Source: CAYMNU01 sp964391885 (lineage in GTDB: Archaea; Altiarchaeota; Altiarchaeia; JAFGQM01). From it: a stretch of 6,664 nt of DNA. Below are positions 1 through 5,870 of this stretch, one piece after another (positions within the stretch are counted from its first letter, which is position 1; each line of letters opens with the position of its first letter). The notes below the pieces were generated by a model. The model searched no databases and was not told the DNA's origin. It saw nothing but the letters and a program-made list of their open reading frames with translations. The position numbers were made by a program, and so were the translations under genes. The stretch covers positions 1-6,664 of the forward strand of contig CAYMNU010000066.1 of the NCBI GenBank assembly GCA_964391885.1. Reading direction: 5' to 3'.

Positions 1-158
1 TGTGTAGTGTAGCTGTATCGATTGCCTGCCTTCCTATGCGCCTTTGTATTCACATGCAGCACATTTATCTCACATTCCTTGCACAGCTTGCCACCTAGTT
101 CCTCTATCATGCTCTTTTGGCCGGCGTCAAGCTTCATGCCTGAAAATTGGACTTCCAT
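1..158 (-). CDS. N-terminal part of a small unidentified protein (possibly HPF-like), cut by the window edge
   Basis: On the minus strand an open frame starts at the ATG at 158-156 and runs without a stop for 52 codons to the left edge, so only the N-terminus is visible. It begins MEVQFSGMKLDAG, continues with a lysine/glutamate-rich helix-like stretch (KSMIEELGGKLCKECE), then a strand-like NVLHVNT and a basic KAHRKAGNRYSY. Codon choice (ATA, AGG, AAG, GGC) matches the neighbouring genes, and an in-frame stop lies just upstream of the ATG, which supports this start. The strand-helix-strand order and the LHV...RKAG.RYSY wording faintly resemble archaeal ribosome hibernation/S30EA-type proteins. 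That is a weak impression from memory, not an identification. It is transcribed divergently from the OB-fold gene, with 79 bases between the two starts. Confidence 0.6.
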   Translation of the reverse strand, partial: MEVQFSGMKLDAGQKSMIEELGGKLCKECEINVLHVNTKAHRKAGNRYSYTT

Positions 159-189
159 AGCTTTCTTAGCTAATTCCCAAAGAAAAATC

Positions 190-197
190 TTTTTATG
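190..197 (+). promoter_or_regulatory. Candidate TATA box for the OB-fold/transporter unit
   Basis: TTTTTATG followed by C, with a purine-rich stretch (AGAAAAATC) just upstream that could be the BRE. The same nine bases TTTTTATGC occur in front of top6B at 1438-1446, which supports a promoter role. From here transcription would start near 218-222, leaving a leader of about 16-20 bases before the ATG at 238. A second, weaker candidate, AAAATAAG at 208-215, lies at the distance expected for a leaderless transcript. The sequence does not decide between them. Confidence 0.45.
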
Positions 198-198
198 C
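191..198 (-). promoter_or_regulatory. Candidate TATA box for the minus-strand gene at 1-158
   Basis: Read on the minus strand this is CATAAAAA, preceded by AAG and followed by an A/T-rich stretch. It ends 32 bases before the ATG at 158, the spacing expected for an archaeal TATA box feeding a leaderless or very short-leader transcript. It occupies the same bases as the candidate box read on the plus strand, so the two divergent promoters may share one TBP-binding site. Confidence 0.35.
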
Positions 199-237
199 TT
201 AGGCTTCAAAATAAGCGCAAAATCATTTTGGATTAAA

Positions 238-531
238 ATGACTACAATCAAGGAACTGAAGCCCCGGATGGGCAATGTAGAAGTGGAAGTAGAAGTGGTC
301 TCGGTCAGCGAGCCACGCGAGTTTGAGAAATACGGCAAGGCAGGGAAAGTCGCCACTGCAAGGGTGAAAGACGAGAGCGGCGAGATAGATTTGTCTCTCT
401 GGAACAACCAGTGCGATGAGGTCGAAGTCGGTGACAAGGTCAAGATTTCGAACGGCTACGTCTCGGAATGGCAGGACAAGCTACAGCTTACTGCCGGAAA
501 ATTCGGGACCCTTACCGTAACCAAGAAATAA
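238..531 (+). CDS. SOSS-B-like single OB-fold ssDNA-binding protein
   Basis: A 97-residue protein that is essentially one OB fold. It should bind single-stranded DNA (or RNA) in the cytoplasm during replication or repair. The pattern matches the human SSB1/SOSS-B and archaeal single-OB family: ELKP at 6-9 and MGNVEVEVEVV for strand 1, then ARVKDESGEIDLSLWN at 41-56 (family form KVxDxTGxIxxSxWD), then GDKVKISNGYVSEWQDKLQL at 65-84 (GDxxxLxxGYxxxxxxxLxL). There is no zinc finger and no extended acidic C-terminal tail, so this is the minimal form. The frame is open upstream to base 22, but that part reads as low-grade sequence and overlaps the divergent gene and both promoters. The ATG at 238 begins the domain directly and is the best start. 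No Shine-Dalgarno is visible. The transporter gene begins 4 bases after its stop. Confidence 0.88.
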   Translation: MTTIKELKPRMGNVEVEVEVVSVSEPREFEKYGKAGKVATARVKDESGEIDLSLWNNQCDEVEVGDKVKISNGYVSEWQDKLQLTAGKFGTLTVTKK

Positions 532-535
532 GCTA

Positions 536-1414
536 ATGGACCTGCAGAGCTTCTTGTCAGAGGAGCTCTGGCTTTTTATCTTAATTGCGATAGTCTTAGC
601 TTTGTTCCTCCCCCAGGTTTGGCTTGTAGACTATGCCGTGTACTTCCTTCTAATTGTCATGTTTTTGACAAGCCTGAAGATAGGCCTGCGCGAGGTCGGA
701 AGGGTCGTCAGAAAACAAAGGAGAGAGCTGTGCATATCACTTTTACTTGTCTATGTCTTGAGCCCGCTGATCGCGTTCGCATTCTCTTTTTTTCTTGAGA
801 AAGAGCTGGCAGTCGGATTGATACTTTATTCGACCATACCTGCAGCTATGGCCAATACCTTCTATATGGGCATCCTTAAGAAGAATGCTGCGCTAGCGCT
901 TATGATAACTGCTGTGACCACGCTCTTGGCCCCACTCATCGCCCCGGTGATAATGGAGTTGCTAACGGGGACAATGGTCGAGATGGACTCCCTAAACCTT
1001 TTCCTGTCTTTGGTGAAACTTATAATCCTTCCATTCATCGCTGCGGAGCTCCTACGAAGATACTCAAGGAGAGTCACAGGCGCATTGCTCAATAAATCGA
1101 GGCTCATAAGCAACATCTGCATATTTATCGTGATATACGGCGTGATATCCGCAGCCGCGGGCCAGATATGGGGGCTGGGCTGGCTGGCCTTGGTGATGCT
1201 GGCATATCTCAGTTTGTCTACGGTCTTGGGTATTCTGTCTCCGAAGGAGAAATTTGTCATAGGTTTTTCCAACGGCTTCAGGAACGGGACCTTGGCCATG
1301 GTTGTCGCGCTGGAGGTATTTGGCCCCACGGCTGCGCTCATCGGCGTGATGTCGACTCTGATACATAATATTGTTCTTGTACCTCTGATGTTCTGGGGTA
1401 AAAACAAGCACTGA
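536..1414 (+). CDS. BASS (bile acid:sodium symporter)-type membrane transporter
   Basis: A 292-residue, strongly hydrophobic integral membrane protein. About nine or ten helices can be drawn, roughly at residues 11-29, 31-51, 65-86, 90-112, 118-139, 152-172, 188-209, 212-233, 240-262 and 263-286. The spacing and wording fit the SBF/BASS fold: a crossover-like segment IPAAMANTFYMGILKKNAAL (101-120) followed by TAVTTLLAPLIAPV (125-138), and a second-half repeat GFSNGFRNGTLAMVVAL (243-259) followed by FGPTAALIGVMSTLIHNIV (262-280). Family members move organic acids, often with sodium. The substrate here cannot be read from sequence. Length is near the family's usual 300 residues. It starts 4 bases after the OB-fold gene's stop, so the two are probably co-transcribed, perhaps without a functional link. 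An arsenite/Acr3-type carrier of the same superfamily is less likely but not excluded. Confidence 0.8.
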   Translation: MDLQSFLSEELWLFILIAIVLALFLPQVWLVDYAVYFLLIVMFLTSLKIGLREVGRVVRKQRRELCISLLLVYVLSPLIAFAFSFFLEKELAVGLILYSTIPAAMANTFYMGILKKNAALALMITAVTTLLAPLIAPVIMELLTGTMVEMDSLNLFLSLVKLIILPFIAAELLRRYSRRVTGALLNKSRLISNICIFIVIYGVISAAAGQIWGLGWLALVMLAYLSLSTVLGILSPKEKFVIGFSNGFRNGTLAMVVALEVFGPTAALIGVMSTLIHNIVLVPLMFWGKNKH

Positions 1415-1437
1415 CCACTGATAAAGGCAAGGGAAGG

Positions 1438-1445
1438 TTTTTATG
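1438..1445 (+). promoter_or_regulatory. TATA box of the top6B-top6A-methyltransferase unit
   Basis: TTTTTATG followed by C, with the purine-rich GGGAAGG just upstream as a possible BRE. It starts 34 bases before the top6B ATG, so transcription should begin within a few bases of the start codon, giving a leaderless or nearly leaderless mRNA. The 57-base gap between the transporter stop (1414) and top6B contains no other clear signal. The T-run in the same element might also help end upstream transcription, but that is speculation. Confidence 0.6.
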
Positions 1446-1471
1446 CGTCCTCCCTTTAACATTCGCGCCTC

Positions 1472-3160
1472 ATGCCCAAAGAAGAAGACTTGTTCAAGAA
1501 CCTAAGGGAGCATAGTATTGCCGAGTTTTTTCGCAAGAATGCCCAGATGCTGGGCTACAGCGGAAAAATAAAGTCGCTAACGACAGTGGTCCACGAGCTG
1601 GTTACTAATAGCCTAGATGCCTGCGAGGAAAACGGCGTTTTACCTTCAATCACTGTGCAGGTGATGCAACCCGATGCCGAAACCATTGCAGTTCGCTCGA
1701 AGGACAATGGCCCCGGCATACCCAAGAAACACATCTCAAGCGTGTTCGGCAAGATGCTTGCGGGCACGAAATTCCACCGCAATATACAGTTGCGCGGACA
1801 GCAAGGCATAGGCGTCGCGGGCGTGACCATGTTCTCGCAGATGACCACAGGCAAGCCCATCGAGGTCATCTCCATCACAAAAGACGAAGCTTGGGATATT
1901 GAGCTGAACATTGACATACGTAAGAACGGCGCAGACATAGCAACCCAGCAGAAGATAGACCCGGTTCCCGAAGAAACCGGGGTGGAATACATAGGGCAGT
2001 TCAAGGAAGTGCAATACTCGACTGCAGACCAAGGGCCTTATGAATACCTAAGGAGGACTGCATTGGCAAACCCGCATGCTGAAATCACATATATCGATCC
2101 CCAGGGTGCGAAAGTCCACTTTTCGAGAAACACCGAAGAGATACCTAGGAAGCCCCAGGAGGTCCAGCCGCACCCCAAGGGCATCATAGTCGATGATTTG
2201 GTTTTGATGGCAAAATCAAGCCCTAACCGAACAGTCAAGGGCATGCTGCAGACCGAGTTGTCACGCGTAAGCTCTGCAAAGACAAATGAGCTCCAGGAGA
2301 TTGTCAATTTCAATTTAGGCATGGCCCCAAAGAAGATGGGCTGGAACGAGGCCGAGCAGGTAATCAAGGCGTTTAAGAAAATGAAGTTCCTTGCGCCTGC
2401 TACTGATTGCTTGCGGCCGATAGGTGAGGACAAGATAGAAGCTACGATGAAAAGCATCCTCGCTCCTGAGTTCCTTTCGGTCATTGAAAGAAAGCCCACT
2501 GTTTATGGGGGTGGATATGCCTTCCAAATCGAGGTGGGTGTTGCATACGGCGGCCACGCCGGCAGGAAGATAAGCAGCGGCGAGCAAAGGTGGGAGGTCA
2601 TGCGTTTCGCCAACCGTGCACCACTGCTATTCGACGCGGGCGGATGCGGCCTTACCAAAGCCGCCCAAAGCGTTGACTGGAAGAGATACGGCATCAAGGA
2701 TATCGAGCATTCGCCGGTGACAATATTCATAAATTTGGTTTCCACCCATATACCATATACCGGCGCAGGGAAGCAGTCCGTTTCAGACAGTGAGGAGATA
2801 GTCAACGAGATACGCCAGGCCTTGATGGATGTGGGCAGGAAATTCAACCGCTTTCATTCTCACAGGCGAAAGCTGGAAGAGCATACTGCAAGGAAGGGCA
2901 GGCTTTTAAAATATGTGACCGAGATAACGCCCCCTCTCGCAGAGCTCACGGGCCGCGACAAGAAAGAGCTCGACGAGAAATGGGTTAGGCTTGTGGAGAC
3001 ACACGTGGGTGAGACCATAGACGAGCTGCAGGAAAAGGTCGATGCCCAGGACGCTGAAGAGAATGGCCCTGAAGAAGAAATGCACGACGAAGCGGAAGAA
3101 GACGATTTAGAGGGGGAAGGCTCCGAAGAAAAAAGCGGAAGGCTCTCAGACTACATGTAA
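1472..3160 (+). CDS. top6B: DNA topoisomerase VI subunit B (ATPase subunit)
   Basis: A 562-residue GHKL-family ATPase. With Top6A it forms the type IIB enzyme that relaxes and decatenates DNA; ATP binding closes the B-subunit gate. The Bergerat fold is complete: HELVTNSLDAC at 41-51 (E42 as general base, N46 for magnesium), DNGPGIP at 78-84, and RGQQGIGVAG at 108-117 as the ATP lid. A helix-two-turn-helix region follows at about 240-310 (GMLQTELSRV). The transducer domain comes next, with MRFANRAPLLFD at 377-388, WKRYGI at 403-408 and the switch-loop GAGKQS at 431-436, where K434 should contact the ATP phosphate. Residues about 525-555 are a highly acidic low-complexity tail. The protein is close in length to short-type Top6B and shorter than forms with a C-terminal Ig-like domain, which I do not see. 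The ATG lies just downstream of a TATA box; top6A starts 1 base after its stop. Confidence 0.97.
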   Translation: MPKEEDLFKNLREHSIAEFFRKNAQMLGYSGKIKSLTTVVHELVTNSLDACEENGVLPSITVQVMQPDAETIAVRSKDNGPGIPKKHISSVFGKMLAGTKFHRNIQLRGQQGIGVAGVTMFSQMTTGKPIEVISITKDEAWDIELNIDIRKNGADIATQQKIDPVPEETGVEYIGQFKEVQYSTADQGPYEYLRRTALANPHAEITYIDPQGAKVHFSRNTEEIPRKPQEVQPHPKGIIVDDLVLMAKSSPNRTVKGMLQTELSRVSSAKTNELQEIVNFNLGMAPKKMGWNEAEQVIKAFKKMKFLAPATDCLRPIGEDKIEATMKSILAPEFLSVIERKPTVYGGGYAFQIEVGVAYGGHAGRKISSGEQRWEVMRFANRAPLLFDAGGCGLTKAAQSVDWKRYGIKDIEHSPVTIFINLVSTHIPYTGAGKQSVSDSEEIVNEIRQALMDVGRKFNRFHSHRRKLEEHTARKGRLLKYVTEITPPLAELTGRDKKELDEKWVRLVETHVGETIDELQEKVDAQDAEENGPEEEMHDEAEEDDLEGEGSEEKSGRLSDYM

Positions 3161-3161
3161 G

Positions 3162-5870
3162 ATGAAAAGCGAACAGATTATAGCAAAGATAAGGAAGCTC
3201 GGCGAGGAGATACAGGCCGATGTCGACAAGGATATTGCCCCTAATATAGTCATGCCTGCAAAGGGTTTGGGCAATGTCAGCTTTGACGAGGAAAAGCTTT
3301 TGCTAGAGCTGGGCGACAAGACAATGAAGCGCAGTTTCCTGAACATAGCGCATTCGCGGAAATTCATGCAGACAGTTATGATTGCAAACCTCTGCCGCAA
3401 GCTGGTGGAAAGCGACAAGCACGCATCAATCAGGGAGGTGTACTACCAGCTCAAGCACACAATCGAGAAGAGCAAGGAGAACACGTTCGAAGGCCAGGAG
3501 GAATCCGTATGCCCGGACGAGACGCTTTTGGTAAGAATTGGCAGCGAACTTAAACTGGCAACAGGCCGGGAAGTAATTGATTTTGCAGAGAAAACCGGGA
3601 GGCTTGTCTATGATGACGGGTGCAAGAAGCGATGGGAGGGCGTGGACATGAAAGTATGCGCCTTTGATGAAAGCCATCAAGTGAGAGAGATGGATGCTGC
3701 CATGGTGATGAAACACCCCTCCAACAAAGTAAGGAGGGTTACCACTGCTTCCGGCAGGTCGGTCAAGGTGACGAATTGCCACAGCCTTTTCACGTGCGAG
3801 AACGGCCTCCCGGTGCCAATTGAAGTCAAAGAACTTAAAGAGGGTAGCTGGGTTGCGCTTCCGAGAAAGATAAGAATTTCGGAAAATCAGGAAGGCATTG
3901 ACCTTATTAAACTGCTTATTGAGAACCTTCCCGAGGGGGAACTTAAAAGTATATATGTCCGTGCAGACCTAGAACACATAGCTGAGATTTTGGCAAGAGT
4001 GGGCAATGATAAGTTAAGACAATTTGCAGCCTCGTACTCAAGCACATGGTCAAACATGGCTGCGAATTGGAGGCACTGGAGGACTCTGCCTTTAAGCCTT
4101 TTAAAATTCTCGGGAGTTGGGGTAGACGATATGCTTGAAAAGCTTGCCATAAGCGCAAAGGGCTCGAGCCTGAGGTATCCTGCAACAATACAAAAGGATG
4201 CGGATTTGGGTGCGGTCTTCGGCTTGCTGCTAAGCGAGGGCTGCCATTGTAAATACTCTAAAAGGGGCCTACACGAGCGATTCGTGTCAATATCCAACAA
4301 GTCCCCTGAGCTACTCTCAGAGTTCACTTCTTCTTTTATCAATGTTTTTGGCTGGGAAGCGAGCAATGCAAAAACCCTCAAGTCCAAAGACGGCACATAC
4401 AAAATTAATATCGGTGCTAACGTACTTGGCTACATCTTGGAGGGTATGGGATACGCCGCCGTAAAGTCCTTTGACAAGGAAATTCCTGGCTGGCTTCTTG
4501 ATGCGCCTGAGGGGTGCATAAAAGGCTTTTTGAGGTCATTCCGGCTTGGCGACGGCTCGATTCAGGAGAGCAAGCTCAGAATAAGATACCATACATCGAG
4601 CGAAAAGCTGGTCGACGGCATAAGCTTCCTGCTCCTCAGGCTTGGAATATTCCCTCGGATATATACATCAAGCAGAGTGCAGCTGGGACATCATGACGCA
4701 TATGAAATCCGCGTCAACACCCGGGAATATGTTAAGCTGCTATCAGATATAACCGGAGACTTCCAATATGACATAAGCAGAAAATCGCTCGTTTCCGGTG
4801 ACAGAATACCTCATATGGGCGAGCTTTTACATATTGCACGTAAGTCATGCGGAACGCTTAATGAAGGGGCATACAAAAAGCTATCCTGGTATCAAATGAA
4901 GGAAAACGAGAGCATCAGCAGGGGCACATTGATGAAGGCTGCAGATGTCCTTGAGTCGACATCGAGCGGCTGCACCCAGCTTGTCCAGCTCAGGCAGATT
5001 GCCGAAAATGACATAGCATGGGACAGGGTAACTAAAATAGAGGATGCAGAAACTCCAGAATACACACTCGATATCGCAGTCAGGCCCTCGCATAGTTTTG
5101 TAGGGGGGCGGGGCATGCTTTTACTGCATAACTCGGACCCGATTATCGAGGATTTAGAGAGATCGCTTGATGTCTTAAGGGAACAGATGAACCTGACTGC
5201 GGATAGAAAGGGTTACCTGTATGGGAACATCAAGATTGTCGATGCCGGCGATACCATAAACTGCGCAAAGCTGGGGCGCGGGGGATATGGTATTCCCTCT
5301 ACTGTTGAGGATTTGGAGTTTGCAGAGGTCAAAGCAGATTTCGCTCTTGTAATAGAGACTGCAGCCATGTACGAGCGCCTGATTGAGGAGGGGTTTGCAA
5401 AGAAGAACAATGCCATCCTAGTTGCCACACAAGGGCAAGCTGCGCGAGGGGTGAGGAGGCTCATCCATCGGCTCAGTAACGAGGCCAAGCTGCCTGTTAC
5501 GGTCTTTACAGACGGTGACCCCTACGGCTATTACATCTACTCGGTCATCAAGATGGGTTCCATCAACCTGGCCTACTTGAGCAGCGATCTGGGCACCCCA
5601 AATTGCAAGTTCATCGGCATGACTATGACAGACATAGAGCGCTACGGCTTGGAGAAGGTCACCGAGAAGCTCAAGGATCTGGACGTCAAGAGGATCAAGG
5701 AGGAGATGGGCTATGCATGGTTCAAAGACAAAAGATGGCAATTAGAGCTAAAGAAGATGCTAAAAGGCGGCGTCAGGATAGAGCAGCAGGCGCTGGCGAA
5801 TAAGAGCCTTGAATTTGTGGCCAAGAAATACCTTCCGGACAAGATATCGCGAGAAGATTTTTTACCATAA
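3162..5870 (+). CDS. top6A: DNA topoisomerase VI subunit A precursor, interrupted by an intein
   Basis: A 902-residue precursor: N-extein residues 1-116, intein 117-657, C-extein 658-902. The spliced protein would be 361 residues, close to normal for this Spo11-like subunit. Top6A makes the double-strand break through a 5'-phosphotyrosyl link. The catalytic motif is REVYYQLKHT (91-100); by analogy with Spo11 the second tyrosine, Y95, is the likely nucleophile. The C-extein begins SDPIIEDLE and holds the Toprim domain: VIETAAMYERL (730-740, metal-binding E732), ATQGQAARGVRRL (755-767) and FTDGDPYGYY (782-791, D784 and D786). The lysine often found after the Toprim glutamate (EK) is threonine here. 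The ATG follows the top6B stop by 1 base with no nearby Shine-Dalgarno, which suggests translational coupling. The stop TAA overlaps the next ATG by 1 base. There is no frameshift: both exteins and the intein share one frame, and the neighbouring top6B is intact, so splicing probably yields active enzyme. Confidence 0.96.
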   Translation: MKSEQIIAKIRKLGEEIQADVDKDIAPNIVMPAKGLGNVSFDEEKLLLELGDKTMKRSFLNIAHSRKFMQTVMIANLCRKLVESDKHASIREVYYQLKHTIEKSKENTFEGQEESVCPDETLLVRIGSELKLATGREVIDFAEKTGRLVYDDGCKKRWEGVDMKVCAFDESHQVREMDAAMVMKHPSNKVRRVTTASGRSVKVTNCHSLFTCENGLPVPIEVKELKEGSWVALPRKIRISENQEGIDLIKLLIENLPEGELKSIYVRADLEHIAEILARVGNDKLRQFAASYSSTWSNMAANWRHWRTLPLSLLKFSGVGVDDMLEKLAISAKGSSLRYPATIQKDADLGAVFGLLLSEGCHCKYSKRGLHERFVSISNKSPELLSEFTSSFINVFGWEASNAKTLKSKDGTYKINIGANVLGYILEGMGYAAVKSFDKEIPGWLLDAPEGCIKGFLRSFRLGDGSIQESKLRIRYHTSSEKLVDGISFLLLRLGIFPRIYTSSRVQLGHHDAYEIRVNTREYVKLLSDITGDFQYDISRKSLVSGDRIPHMGELLHIARKSCGTLNEGAYKKLSWYQMKENESISRGTLMKAADVLESTSSGCTQLVQLRQIAENDIAWDRVTKIEDAETPEYTLDIAVRPSHSFVGGRGMLLLHNSDPIIEDLERSLDVLREQMNLTADRKGYLYGNIKIVDAGDTINCAKLGRGGYGIPSTVEDLEFAEVKADFALVIETAAMYERLIEEGFAKKNNAILVATQGQAARGVRRLIHRLSNEAKLPVTVFTDGDPYGYYIYSVIKMGSINLAYLSSDLGTPNCKFIGMTMTDIERYGLEKVTEKLKDLDVKRIKEEMGYAWFKDKRWQLELKKMLKGGVRIEQQALANKSLEFVAKKYLPDKISREDFLP
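3510..5132 (+). mobile_element. Full-size intein within Top6A (541 residues)
   Basis: A self-splicing protein element in frame inside top6A. Splicing block A begins at C117 (CPDETLLVRIG). Block B is GRSVKVTNCHSLFT (198-211) with the T204-x-x-H207 signature. Block F is EYTLDIAVRPSHSFV (633-647), with D637 and H644 in the usual places. Block G is GMLLLHN (651-657), with penultimate H656 and terminal N657, followed by S658 as the +1 nucleophile. All class 1 residues are present, so splicing should be active. A homing endonuclease lies between blocks B and F. Residues about 285-316 include NWRHWRTLPLSLL, and about 570-596 include ENESISRGTLMKAADVL. Both look like the helical DNA-contact modules found in archaeal inteins, an inference from wording only. 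The junction is EESV/C at the start and HN/SDPIIED at the end. Confidence 0.95.
4194..4751 (+). other. LAGLIDADG homing endonuclease domain of the Top6A intein
   Basis: Approximate limits, residues 345-530 of the precursor. Two LAGLIDADG helices are visible: GAVFGLLLSEGC (350-361) with acidic E359, and GFLRSFRLGDGSI (455-467) with acidic D464. Both sit at the position of the metal-binding catalytic acid just before the final glycine. After the second motif, HTSSEKLVDGISFLLLRLGIF (477-497) matches the usual block H (SS..L..G...LL..LGI). Because both acids survive, the nuclease may still cut intein-free top6A alleles and drive homing. The middle residues of each motif are diverged from the consensus, but that is common in archaeal inteins. 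Confidence 0.85.

Noticed and set aside
22..237. A 72-residue N-terminal extension of the OB-fold protein using the upstream ATG-like start
   Set aside because: The extension has no family-like sequence, overlaps a divergent coding frame and both TATA candidates, and the OB fold is complete from the ATG at 238.
862..1407. A 181-codon minus-strand open frame opposite the transporter gene
   Set aside because: It is antisense to a well-matched BASS protein, has no recognisable domain and no promoter, and is explained by codon bias of the opposite strand.
3887..4402. A 171-codon minus-strand open frame opposite the intein
   Set aside because: It is serine/leucine-rich antisense sequence without motifs; the plus-strand frame carries clear splicing and endonuclease blocks.
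3510..5132. The insert in top6A as a gene fusion, a pseudogene or an intron
   Set aside because: The frame is continuous on both sides, and all splicing signatures (Cys start, TxxH, His-Asn end, Ser +1) fall exactly at the edges, which fits an intein and not an intron or an ordinary fusion.
5603..5803. A 66-codon plus-strand frame rich in His, Arg and Gln
   Set aside because: It is an out-of-frame reading of the conserved Top6A C-terminus and has no support of its own.
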